A DNA stretch of 64,000 nucleotides from Streptomyces fulvoviolaceus. Lineage in GTDB: Bacteria; Actinomycetota; Actinomycetes; Streptomycetales; Streptomycetaceae. Below the pieces are notes generated by a model. The model did no database searches and was not told the origin of the DNA. It saw only the letters and a list, made by a program, of their open reading frames with translations. The position numbers and the translations under genes were made by a program. The stretch lies in assembly GCF_000718165.1 (NCBI RefSeq), contig NZ_JOEY01000062.1, positions 1 through 64,000 of the forward strand, in the 5' to 3' direction. This document shows, piece after piece, positions 9,345 to 17,614 of the stretch. Position 1 is the first letter of the stretch; each line of letters begins with the position of its first letter.

Positions 9345-9800
9345 TCAGGCGTGGGCGCCTGCATCGTTGTCGGTCGGGCGTGGCGTGCGGACAGTCGCCG
9401 CCCACTGTTCCCAGGTTCCGGGGGGCTCATGGGTGACCGTCGCGCGGCGGTCCTGTGCGGCCGTCGTGCTGACGTTTGTGGCGCTGGCCAGATGCTCGAG
9501 CTTTCCGTTCGCGGCGGCATGGGCTCGGATCAGTGCTTCGCAGATGCCCTGGACGCGTGGTGGTAGCCGGTCGAGGCCGCGGAGAGCCGAGGCCCAGTCG
9601 CCGGGAGTTGGTGCAGGTGCGCCCCGGTCGCGGGAGTTGATCCCGGTGCGAAGCATGCCCATGGCCCACAGACAGTTGTCGAGAATCTCGGCCATCAAAG
9701 TGGCGTCCTCGCCGATCGCCTCGGTCTCCAATGGAGTGAGGGCGATGGTGATCTCCAGCCCGCTGTTCTGATCGGCGTTGGAACGGGAAAGAGCGCTCAT
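9345..9800 (-). CDS. Passenger ORF of the IS21 element, unknown function
   Basis: A 151-aa product starting MSALSRSNADQNSGLEITIAL, encoded inside the insertion sequence downstream of istB with a 49-nt gap. It is acidic in the first half (LTPLETEAIGEDATLMAEIL) and has an Ala/Arg-rich middle (LPPRVQGICEALIRAHAAANG) likely to be helical. There is no membrane segment and no motif that I recognise. Usual IS21 elements encode only istA and istB, so this is an accessory gene. The frame upstream of 9800 is open but runs through istB and is not family-like. It could be a regulator of transposition or a captured cargo gene. Confidence 0.6.
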   Translation of the reverse strand: MSALSRSNADQNSGLEITIALTPLETEAIGEDATLMAEILDNCLWAMGMLRTGINSRDRGAPAPTPGDWASALRGLDRLPPRVQGICEALIRAHAAANGKLEHLASATNVSTTAAQDRRATVTHEPPGTWEQWAATVRTPRPTDNDAGAHA

Positions 9801-9849
9801 CAGCCCTCCGTCGATGCGTGGGAACGGTGCCTCATCTGTTGTGCTGGTG

Positions 9850-10644
9850 TCAGCTCGCGGGATTCTGTTCCGCTCGAGCCCGGGTCTGGGCGAGGCGGTA
9901 GGAGTCGGTGCCGGTCTCGATGATGTTCCCGCCGAAGGTGAGACGGTCGACGATGGCCGCGCAGAGCCGCGGATCCGTGAAGGTCTTTGTCCAGCCTCCA
10001 AAACTTTCGTTGGAGGCAATGGCGACGCTGTTCTTTTCCTCCCGTTCGGTTAAAACCTGGAACAGCAACTCGGCGCCGCGTTTGTCGAGTTCCATATATC
10101 CCAACTCGTCGATCGCGAGGAGATCGACGCGTCCGTAGCGGGCGATCGTCTTGGTCAGCTGCTTCTCGTCGGCGGCCTCGACCAGCTCGTTGACCAGCTT
10201 GGTGGCCAGGACGTACTTCACCCGGTAGCCGGCCATCGCGGCTTCGGTGCCGAGCGCGATCAGCAGGTGGGACTTTCCTGTTCCGGAGTCTCCTATGAGG
10301 CAGAGCGGAAGTCCCTTCTTCACCCTTTCGCAGGACGCGAGGGTGTGGATCACGGCCGGATCGATGTTCGGGTTGGCTTCGAAATCGAATTGCCGAAGGG
10401 ACTTTTCCCGGGGGAATGAGGCGGCCTTGATCCGGCGCTCGGAGCGTCGGCGGGCCCGGTCGTCGCACTCGGCCAGCAGCAGTTCCGCGAGGAATCCGCG
10501 GTAGGTCATCTGGCCCTTCGCGGCCTCCTCGGCGATGTCGGTGAACTGGCTGCGGATCGTGGGCAGTCGCAGGGCCTTGCAGGATGCTTCGATGGCCGCG
10601 TCGGCGGCCTGCTCGGTCAGTCCGCGGTGGCGTTTGGCATTCAC
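9850..10644 (-). CDS. istB: IstB-like ATP-binding transposition protein
   Basis: AAA+ ATPase helper of the IS21 transposase that resembles the replication initiator DnaC. The 264-aa product starts with GTG at 10644, overlapping the istA stop (GTGA). It shows Walker A (LIGDSGTGKSHLL), Walker B (VDLLAIDELGYMELDKRG) and the sensor-type NESFGGW segment. Length and motif spacing are normal. The frame remains open far upstream through istA DNA, but that sequence is only a shadow of istA. Confidence 0.93.
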   Translation of the reverse strand: MNAKRHRGLTEQAADAAIEASCKALRLPTIRSQFTDIAEEAAKGQMTYRGFLAELLLAECDDRARRRSERRIKAASFPREKSLRQFDFEANPNIDPAVIHTLASCERVKKGLPLCLIGDSGTGKSHLLIALGTEAAMAGYRVKYVLATKLVNELVEAADEKQLTKTIARYGRVDLLAIDELGYMELDKRGAELLFQVLTEREEKNSVAIASNESFGGWTKTFTDPRLCAAIVDRLTFGGNIIETGTDSYRLAQTRARAEQNPAS

Positions 10645-12293
10645 GGCTCTTCTTCCTCGGGGTCGGGCCGGCCGCCCGGCCGGCGTCGTCGCAGTAACTG
10701 GTCGTAGACGGTCACCGAGGGCAGCGGCCGGGTGTCCGGGGGCAGGTGCGTCAGCCTCCGCTCGGTCAGCGAGGTGACCTTCGGCTGCCGGAACCGGTCC
10801 GGTTCCGCGGGTTCGGACAGCACCAGGGTCAAGGCGTCGTCCGCCTCTGCCGCCTTGCGGGCCTCCAGCGCGACCGCGTCCGAGGTCATCGCTCCAGCCC
10901 GCAGGGCCGCGGCGAGCCCGGCGACCAGATGCTCGTGGGGCATGTGCCGGCTCAGCAGCAGGACCTCGATCAGTGCTCTCGTGCCGTCCCGGTCGCCGTG
11001 GGCCTTGCAGGCAGCGGCCCACCAGGCGTCGTGGACCGGGGTGAACTTCCCTGCGGAACGGGCCTGTTCCAGCGCGGTCGATCCGGGCAGGGCTCCCGGC
11101 TTGCGCACCAGCGCCTCCAGATAGTGATCGAGTACCAGTCGGGACCCGGCCTTGGTCATCAGCCGTTCGTGCCGGGCGACTTCGACGCCGTCGTCGTAGA
11201 CCACCAGCTCGGAAGCGTGCAGTATCACCCGCACCCGTCTTCCGATCAGCCGCACCGGCACCGAGTAGTGGTTCGTGCGGACGCTGATCTGGCTGTAGCG
11301 GTCCACCCGCAGCGCGAACAGCCGGCCCGTCTCGAACGGCTCGACCGGCAACGGCTTCAGCAACGGCCGTTCCGCGGCGAAGTACTCGCCGACCGTCCGC
11401 GGCCGGGAACGGATCCGCCGGGCATCGTCCTCCTCGTCCCAGCGGTCGACCATCGCGTTCAGCTCGGCCAGCGAGCCGACCTCGGGAACGGGCACGAAGT
11501 GGTTGCGGCGGAAGTAGCCGATCTGCCCCTCCACCCCGCCCTTCTCGTGAGCCCCCTCGATGCCCGGACGGCAGTAGAAGACCTCGATGCCGAAGTGCGA
11601 GCGGAACGCGGTCCACCGTTCGGTCTCCACCCGGGCCCGGTTGAAGCCCAGCACCTGGGCGACGGCCGAGTTGAGGTTGTCGTAACGGACCTTGCCGGTC
11701 GGCACCCCGCCGAGCACGCTGAGAGCGTGGACGTGCCCCTCGAAGAACGCCTCCTGGCCGCCGGAGGCCGAGACCCGGTGCACCGCCTTGCCGGAGTACG
11801 ACAGGCGGAAGGAGAACAGACAGCACTTGACCTGCTGGCCGGCCAGACGGATCGTCACGTCCCCGAAGTCGACCTCCGCTTCGGCACCCGGCCGGTGGGA
11901 CTGCGGCACGAACGCCTTCGCGATGCCCCGGCCCGCCGCGATCCGGATCTCCTGGCGACGCTCGGCAACATAGGCACGGACGATCCCGTATGTAATGTCG
12001 ACCGCACCGTACTCCGCAACCAGCCGGTCAAAGATCCGCTTGGCGGTGTGCTGCTGTTTTCGCGGCGCGGTGAGATCCGCCCGCAGCATCTGATCAACCA
12101 GCCCCTTATAGGGGTCCAGGCGCGTCTTGCGCGGCGGGAGCTTCTTGCGCGGCTCCGGCCAGACCGAGGTCAGCGCCTTCTGCACCGTGCGGAAGCCCAC
12201 CCCGTACTTGTTCTGCAGAGCCCGGTTCGACAGCCCCGCCCGGGAATCACGGCGGATCGCCGCGTACAGATCGACTTTGGACTTCGGCGGCAT
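10641..12293 (-). CDS. istA: IstA transposase of IS21-family element
   Basis: DDE transposase of 550 aa, taking the ATG at 12293 (MPPKSKVDLYAAI) with GAGGGG 6 nt upstream. An N-terminal helix-turn-helix (SNRALQNKYGVGFRTVQKAL) is followed by the catalytic core with AEVDFGD, the second Asp in VRYDNLNSAV and the Glu in EKGGVEGQIGYFRRN, then the Mu-transposase-like C-terminal domain (YSVPVRLIGRRV). The stop overlaps the istB GTG. All parts are intact, so the element could be active. Confidence 0.93.
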   Translation of the reverse strand: MPPKSKVDLYAAIRRDSRAGLSNRALQNKYGVGFRTVQKALTSVWPEPRKKLPPRKTRLDPYKGLVDQMLRADLTAPRKQQHTAKRIFDRLVAEYGAVDITYGIVRAYVAERRQEIRIAAGRGIAKAFVPQSHRPGAEAEVDFGDVTIRLAGQQVKCCLFSFRLSYSGKAVHRVSASGGQEAFFEGHVHALSVLGGVPTGKVRYDNLNSAVAQVLGFNRARVETERWTAFRSHFGIEVFYCRPGIEGAHEKGGVEGQIGYFRRNHFVPVPEVGSLAELNAMVDRWDEEDDARRIRSRPRTVGEYFAAERPLLKPLPVEPFETGRLFALRVDRYSQISVRTNHYSVPVRLIGRRVRVILHASELVVYDDGVEVARHERLMTKAGSRLVLDHYLEALVRKPGALPGSTALEQARSAGKFTPVHDAWWAAACKAHGDRDGTRALIEVLLLSRHMPHEHLVAGLAAALRAGAMTSDAVALEARKAAEADDALTLVLSEPAEPDRFRQPKVTSLTERRLTHLPPDTRPLPSVTVYDQLLRRRRPGGRPDPEEEEP

Positions 12294-12439
12294 CCACGCC
12301 CCCTCACCACGCAGAGCACTTCGATGCTCCCACCGCAAGCACCCAGGTGGTGTCAAAACTCAGCGATACCGCTCCCCGACAAGACCGGGTGCTGTCGTCA
12401 CTGACCGACAGCCGCTGTCGCTACTCACGCACATAGCCA

Positions 12440-13282
12440 CTGGAGGTGGAAGCGGGAGATCAGCACCGACAGGCCGATCAGCATCACGCCGAGGACAGCA
12501 CCGAGGGCGACCTCCGCACGCTGGGCGCGCTTGACGCGCGGGACGCGGAAGGAGGGGACGGCGTTCGCGAGGGCCTCGACGCCGGTGAGAGCGGAACACC
12601 CCGAGGCGAAAGCTTTCAGCAGGAGCAGCGCGCCCACGCTGGTGGCGTTGCCGGCCAGCACCGAGGCGTGGCCCGCCGCAGTCGTCGTACTCACCGGCTC
12701 GGACCGGAACAGACCCACGACGATCAGCACGAAGATCGAGCCGACGAAGACGACGGTCGGCCCGATGGATGCCTTCGCCGACTCCACGATGCCCCGGAGG
12801 TTCACCGCCGTGATCAGCACCAGCACCGCCAGACACAGCCACAACCGGTCGGCGTAGAGGGCCGGGAAGGCGGAGGTCAGGGCGGCCACACCGGCCGTGA
12901 CGGCGACAGCGACGTTCAGGACGTAGTCGAGGACCAGTGAGGCGGCCGCCACCAGGCTGGTGCGCGCGCCCAGGTGGGTCTTGGCGACGGCGTACGACCC
13001 GCCGCCGTCCGGGAAGGCCGCGATCACCTGCCGGTACGAGGCGACCAGCACCGCCAGCAGACCCGCGATGGCCAGCGTCACCGGCAGCGTGAAACCGAGG
13101 CCGTGCCCGCCGGCCGCGGCGAGGACGAGGACGATCGCCTCCGGGCCGTAGGCCACCGACGCCATCGCGTCGAGCGAGAGGGCGGCCAGGCCGGTGACGG
13201 CGGTGAGCCGGTGGCGTTCGCTGGTATCGGGCGGCTCTTCGTCGGCGGGGGTCGCGCCCGGCTCAAGGGTCAGGACGGACAT
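12440..13282 (-). pseudogene. KimA-type K+ transporter, N-terminal part (split by IS21 element)
   Basis: This is the 5' part of the permease at 8198-9202. The ATG at 13282 has GAAGGAG 9 nt upstream and begins MSVLTLEPGATP. The first helices carry LSLDAMASVAYGPEAIV, YRQVIAAFPDGGGSYAVAK and LLLKAFASGCSALTGVEALANAVPSF. These closely follow B. subtilis KimA (LSSDALSSVAYGTEQI; SSGCSALTGVEAISNAIPAF) from memory. The native sequence stops at FHLQ where the insertion sequence begins, and a short tail of insertion DNA leads to a stop at 12425. The gene lies opposite a TTGACGG operator, consistent with K+-responsive control. Confidence 0.78.
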
Positions 13283-13376
13283 CGGTGCGTGCTCCTTCTT
13301 CCAGGGCCGCGCACGAGAGCTGAGGTGCGCGCGGTGCACTCAGGGTGGGTCCGTTTCCGGCCGAGGCCGACCGTCC

Positions 13377-13426
13377 TTGGCGGTTTCTTCGCACCGAAGC
13401 GGCCGACTTTGACGGGACCTTGACGG
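13377..13426 (-). promoter_or_regulatory. kimA operator: direct-repeat pairs 32 bp apart
   Basis: TTGACGGGACCTTGACGG at 13409-13426 is a near-perfect double TTGACGG with 11-bp period. A weaker copy, TTGGCGGTTTCTTCGCAC, lies 32 bp away at 13377-13394. The near copy is 95 nt from the ATG of the kimA fragment and the far copy is 83 nt from the divergent gene at 13509, so it could serve both. Confidence 0.65.
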
Positions 13427-13508
13427 TGATGTGATCCAGGTGACAGAGCCGTCAGAGTGGCGTCAAAAAGGAGGCGATCCAGCCTTCCGGATCCCTACGG
13501 TCACCGTC

Positions 13509-14039
13509 ATGGCACCCCGCAACGGCGCGCGCGGCCCCGCTGACGTGGCGTACGACCTCCGCTGGGCGCGGGACGTGCGGGACTCGGTGCGCTGCGCCGG
13601 CGTGCTGCTGGTCCTGCTGCTCCTGCTCGACCGGGGCACGGGCCGGCTCACGCTCTGGCGCGGCGCCCTGTGGGTCACCTTGGCGATGCTCCTCTTCCTC
13701 GCGCTGTGTCCCGCCCGCGTTCGGGCTGGCGAGGACTGGCTGTCCACGCGTCGGTTGCTGCGCGAGCGACGTGTCCGTACGGATCTGCTGGTGTCCGTCC
13801 GCTGCCTCGACGGCGTCTCCCAACGGCTCGTGCTGCGGGACGCGTTCGGTGGCCGGGTGGAGATCGACCCCGAAGTGCTGGTGCGGAACCCGCCGTTGTG
13901 GTTCCGTCTGGAGGCGGGCGCCCAGAAGGCTGCGGCCGACGGCACGCTGCTGTGCGGGGCGACCGTGCTGCGCCTCCTCTCCCGGCGCATCGACCACGAG
14001 ACCGCCCACGCCGTCTTCAAAGTCTCCGGACTGGAATGA
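13509..14039 (+). CDS. Small two-helix membrane protein, APC-transporter companion (paralogue of 23185-23703)
   Basis: A 176-aa product from the ATG at 13509 (MAPRNGARGPADVAY). Two hydrophobic stretches (CAGVLLVLLLLL and LWVTLAMLLFLALC) are followed by a soluble domain. The frame is open to a GTG at 13431 that falls just beyond the operator; an AGGAGG at 13468 is too far from either start, so the start is uncertain. The soluble part shares VRTDxLVxVR, LVLRDAxGGRxExDPxVL and RIDxETxxAVxxxSGL with the protein at 23185-23703. Each of the two lies beside an APC-family transporter gene. I do not recognise a named family. A regulatory or stabilising role for these transporters is inferred from position only. 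Confidence 0.75.
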   Translation: MAPRNGARGPADVAYDLRWARDVRDSVRCAGVLLVLLLLLDRGTGRLTLWRGALWVTLAMLLFLALCPARVRAGEDWLSTRRLLRERRVRTDLLVSVRCLDGVSQRLVLRDAFGGRVEIDPEVLVRNPPLWFRLEAGAQKAAADGTLLCGATVLRLLSRRIDHETAHAVFKVSGLE

Positions 14040-14062
14040 CGCCCCCGGAGTCAGCTGGGAAT

Positions 14063-14848
14063 TCATCCCTTCCCGGCCGGCCCCGCAGTGTCCAGGGCCG
14101 CGCCCGTCTGATCCGCCAGGGTCACCGCGACCAGCCGGGCCTGGAGCGGCGGCACGGGTCCCGGGCCCGGGGTGAGCATGAACCGGCCGAGGTAGTGGCC
14201 GTTGCCGTACGCCCGCAACTCGACCTCGTCCTGCGCCCAGCCGCGCCCACCGGTCACGCTCCCGTCCTTGAGCAGGCGCGACGGCCGTCCCAGCAGCGTG
14301 CCGTACTCGAAGCGGCAGGCGTGCAGCCCCAGCACCTCGACGAGTTCGCCCCGGACGTGGTCGACAACGGTGTCCGCCGAGTTGGCGGATCGGGCGAGGT
14401 CAGCCGTCCGGTGGATCCGGGCCAGATGGTCCGCATCGGTCACCGTGACGACCTCCAGACGGCGGGCACGGGCGGCGAGTTGGGAGACGATCACACCGAC
14501 GACCAGCAGTAGCACCGCCGTCTCGATGTCCGCAGACGCGGTGATGTCGAACGTCTCATACGGCCGGGTGAGGAAGAAGTCGAACCAGGCCGCCGCCGAG
14601 AGCGCCGCAACTACGCCCGCCGTACGGCTGCCCAGCGCGGCGATTGCGACGACCACGACCACGAGGATCAGCGCCCCGTTCGTGTGTGACACGTCCGTGC
14701 GGAACGGAACGAGCGCGAGCGCCACCAGGAAGGGGACGAGCAGGCCCGCCGTCAGGGCGAGTTGGTCCGTCAGCGGCCGGACGCGCCTGGCGACGCGGGT
14801 GCCGCCCGTGCGGTGCGGCATCCGCCATGTGCCGGTTCCGATACTCAT
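14063..14848 (-). CDS. DUF4118 membrane protein (KdpD sensor-domain-like)
   Basis: A 261-aa product with four membrane helices (about residues 25-130: LALTAGLLVPFLVALALV, GALILVVVVVAIAALG, AGVVAALSAAAWFDFFLTRPYETF, IETAVLLLVVGVIVSQLAARARR). The signature FFLTRPYETFDI is that of the DUF4118 domain found in KdpD. A GAF-like domain follows, with no kinase domain. It begins 10 nt after the stop of the second kdpD, so they form one operon. It is probably an accessory sensor for that kinase or a decoy of its membrane domain (inference). It converges on the gene at 13509-14039 with a 23-nt gap. Confidence 0.8.
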   Translation of the reverse strand: MSIGTGTWRMPHRTGGTRVARRVRPLTDQLALTAGLLVPFLVALALVPFRTDVSHTNGALILVVVVVAIAALGSRTAGVVAALSAAAWFDFFLTRPYETFDITASADIETAVLLLVVGVIVSQLAARARRLEVVTVTDADHLARIHRTADLARSANSADTVVDHVRGELVEVLGLHACRFEYGTLLGRPSRLLKDGSVTGGRGWAQDEVELRAYGNGHYLGRFMLTPGPGPVPPLQARLVAVTLADQTGAALDTAGPAGKG

Positions 14849-14858
14849 CAGGCATCTC

Positions 14859-17374
14859 CTACGCTCTGCGCACCACAGGGTGCGGGCTCTGCGCCGGTTG
14901 CGTCATCCCGGCCTGTTCCGCGCAGGGCAGCGACACGACCATCGTCAGGCCGCCGCCCGGGGTGTCCTCGGGGGTGAGGGTGCCGTTCATCGCCTCGGTC
15001 AGGCCCCGGGCGAGGGCGAGCCCGAGGCCGAGACCGGTGGTGTTGTCGGTGTCCCCGAGCCGCTGGAACGGCTCGAAGAGCCGCTCCCGGCCGTCGGCGG
15101 GAAGGCCGGGCCCCCGATCGACGACCCGCAGCTCCACGCGTCCCGCCAGGGCGCTGGCGGTGACCAGCACCCTCTGCCCGGGCGGCGTGTGCCGGGCCGC
15201 GTTGCCGACCAGGTTGGCGACGACGCGCTCCAGCAACGGCGGATCGGCCAGCACCGCCGGGACCTGTTCCACATCCCGCGCCTCGGCCACCGGCACGTCC
15301 GCGAGCGCCGTCGGGAGCACCTCCTCCAGGGTCGTGGCCCGCAGGTTCAACGTGAGGACGCCGGCTTCCAAGCGGCTGAGGTCGAGGAGGTTCTCGACCA
15401 AGCGGCTGAGCTTGGCCATGGACTCGTCGGCGGTGGCGAGGAGTTCGTCGCGGTCCTCCGGGGTGAACTCCACGTCCCGGCTGCGCAGCGACGTGACAGC
15501 CGCCCAGCCGGCGGCGAGCGGGGTGCGCAGGTCGTGTCCGACGGCCCGCAGCAGCGCCGTACGCATCCGGTCGGCGGCCTTCACGGGCTCCACCTCGGCC
15601 GCCGCCTCGGCCAGCCGGGCCCGCTCGACGGCGGACCCCACGTGCGCGGCGAACGCGGCGAGCACCCGGCGCTCGGAGGAGGACAGCGTGCGCCCTTGCA
15701 GCAGCAGATACGCGCCGGGACCGGCGGGCACAGCGGTGGCGCCCTCGGCGCCCTCGGCGTCGGGTGGTTCGTCGACGAGTTCCGCCGAGTCCATGCCGAA
15801 GGTCTCGCGGGTACGTTCCAGCAGAGCCGGAATGGTCGCGCCGCCGCGCACGATGCTGCCGGCCAGCGACGACATGGTCTCGGCCTCTGCGGTGGCCCGG
15901 GCCGAGCGGCGGGACAGCCGCAGCGAGCGGTCGACGACGGCGGCCACCGTGACGGCCACCACCGCGAACACCCCGAGCGCGAGAAGCGCGTTGGGGTCCT
16001 CGAGCGTGAACGCGCCGATGGGCGGGATGAACCAGTAGTTCAGCAGCAGGGACGCCGTCACCGACGCGATCAGCGCCGACACGACCCGCCTATGCAGGCC
16101 ACCCCCACCACCGCGAGAAGGAACAGCAGCGCCTCGCTCGTCAGGTTCACCGTGCCCCGCACCTGTGCGAGGACGACCGTCAGCAGCACCGGCAGCACCA
16201 GCCCTGCCACCGGCCCCGCGATCAGCCGGGCGGTGGACAGGGTGCGACGGCGGGACGGCAGCAGGGTGCCGCGCCCGGCGCGCTCGTGGGTGACCCGGTG
16301 GACGTCGATGTCCCCGGACAGCTCGGTCACGGTCTCCCCCGTGCCGGGTCCGGTCAGGAACCGCTCGAGCCGGCCCCGGCGGCTGGTGCCCAGCACCAGC
16401 TGGGTGGCGTTCTCGGCGCGGGCGAACTCCACCAGCGTGGTGGCGACGCCGTCCCCGACGACGGAGTGGTAGCTGCCCCCGAGGTCCTCCACCAGCCGCC
16501 GCTGCCGGGCCAGCGAGGCGTGCGAGACACCGGCGGCCAGGCCGTCGCTGCTGGCCACGTGCACGGCGAGCAGGTCGCCCCCGGCCGACCGGGCGGCGAT
16601 GCGGGCGGCCCGCCGGACGAGCGTGTCCCCCTCCGGCCCGCCCGTCAGCGCGACGACCACCCGCTCCCGGGTCTCCCACACGCCGCCGATGGAGTGCTCC
16701 GCGCGGTAGGTCTGGAGCGCTTCGTCGACCCGGTCCGCCACCCACAGCAGGGCCAGTTGCCGCAGCGCGGTCAGATTGCCGGGCCGGAAGTAGTTCGCGA
16801 GGGCCGCGTCGACCTTCTCGGGCGCGTAGACGTTGCCGTGGGCCATGCGGCGCCGCAGGCCCTCCGGGGGCATGTCCACCAGCTCGACCTGATGGGCCCG
16901 CCGGACGACGTCGTCGGGCACCGTCTCATGCTGCGGCACCCCGGTGATCTTCTCCACCACGTCGTTGAGGGAGGCCAGGTGCTGGATGTTCAGCGCCGTG
17001 ACGACGTCGATTCCGGCGGCGAGCAGCACCTCGATGTCCTGCCAGCGCTTGGCGTTGCGGCCGTCACCGGGGACGTTGCTGTGGGCGAACTCGTCGACGA
17101 TCGCCACCTGCGGGCGGCGGGCCAATACCGCGGCGAGGTCCATCTCCTCGAACCGCCCGCCGCGGTAGCGGCAGCGGGCGCGGGGAACGGCCTCCAGGCC
17201 GTCCAGCATCGCCTCAGTGCGCGGCCGGCCGTGGCACTCGGCGAAGCCGACCACGACCTCCGCACCACGGGCAGCCCGGCGCCGCCCCTCGTCGAGCATC
17301 CGGTAGGTCTTGCCCACCCCCGGGGCCGCCCCGAGGTAGACCTTCAGCCGTCCCGGCCGTACGTCACCACTCAT
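14859..17374 (-). pseudogene. Second KdpD-type histidine kinase, frameshifted
   Basis: Two overlapping frames together make one KdpD of about 838 residues. The N-terminal frame starts at 17374 (MSGDVRPGRLKVYLGAAPGVGKTY) and includes VDEFAHSNVPGDG and a universal-stress-like domain. It breaks at about 16085-16087, after VVGVACIGG, and then reads CRR and stop. The other frame resumes directly with VVSALIASVTASLLLNYWF and carries HisKA (VGHDLRTPLAAG) and ATPase motifs (NLVGNAARHTPPG, DRGPGLP, GLGLGLALARG). Adding one G to the GGG run restores a perfect frame. It is either a recent one-base deletion or a sequencing error. No response regulator lies next to it, so KdpE may have been its partner. 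Confidence 0.85.
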
Positions 17375-17469
17375 CTCCGCCGACGCGCTCCGCTCACTGG
17401 CTCAACTCCCTCGGGAGGCGGGTCATTTCTCTCTACCGAAGCGCTTCCGGTGACCGCCCGGGGCGGTTG

Positions 17470-17519
17470 TTAGCGCTTCCTTGGCGCCGATCACCGGGAA
17501 CTTGACACTGCCTTGACAT
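17470..17519 (-). promoter_or_regulatory. Operator of second kdpD operon: direct-repeat pairs 32 bp apart
   Basis: TTGACACTGCCTTGACAT at 17502-17519 and the weaker TTAGCGCTTCCTTGGCGC at 17470-17487 show the same 11-bp half-site period and the same 32-bp offset as the kdp and kimA operators. The near copy is 96 nt from the kdpD2 start codon. It lies between divergent genes and may also influence the antiporter at 17615. Confidence 0.6.
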
Positions 17520-17549
17520 CCCTTGGCCGGATAGGGTGATGGCGGTGTG

Positions 17550-17603
17550 CCGGGAAGTCTGGTCGGCCGGGGAGCCACGGTGGCTCTCCGCGAGGCTTCC
17601 CGG
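17550..17603 (+). ncRNA. Structured 5' leader of the antiporter gene, candidate riboswitch
   Basis: An outer stem pairs CCGGGAAG (17550-17557) perfectly with CTTCCCGG (17596-17603). It encloses an inner hairpin GAGCCA-CGG-TGGCTC (17572-17586) and the unpaired-looking segment TCTGGTCGGC. The stem ends 11 nt before the ATG and its 3' side holds the G-rich ribosome-site region, so folding would affect initiation. A leader with paired arms directly before a Na+/K+ antiporter gene is a plausible ion- or nucleotide-sensing RNA. I cannot name the class. Confidence 0.45.
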
Positions 17604-17614
17604 GGACGGTCGGC

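Larger units (their letters stand above)
9203..12439. mobile_element. IS21-family insertion sequence, 3,237 bp
   Basis: The element begins TGGCTTTGTCGG at 9203 and ends with the imperfect inverted complement ending AGCCA at 12439. About 18 of the outer 25 bases match and the ends are 5'-TG...CA-3'. Both flanks carry the 6-bp target duplication CTGGAG (9197-9202 and 12440-12445). Removing the element plus one duplicate restores the codons FHLQPVEGVT of the interrupted permease exactly. It encodes IstA, IstB and an extra ORF on the minus strand. At 3.2 kb it is longer than a usual IS21 (2-2.5 kb) because of that extra ORF. Good ends and a perfect duplication suggest a recent insertion. Confidence 0.92.

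Noticed and set aside
9850..11826. A 658-codon IstB-like protein
   Set aside because: Only the last 264 codons resemble IstB; the upstream part is antisense-like frame of istA. The GTG at 10644 in a GTGA overlap is the natural start.
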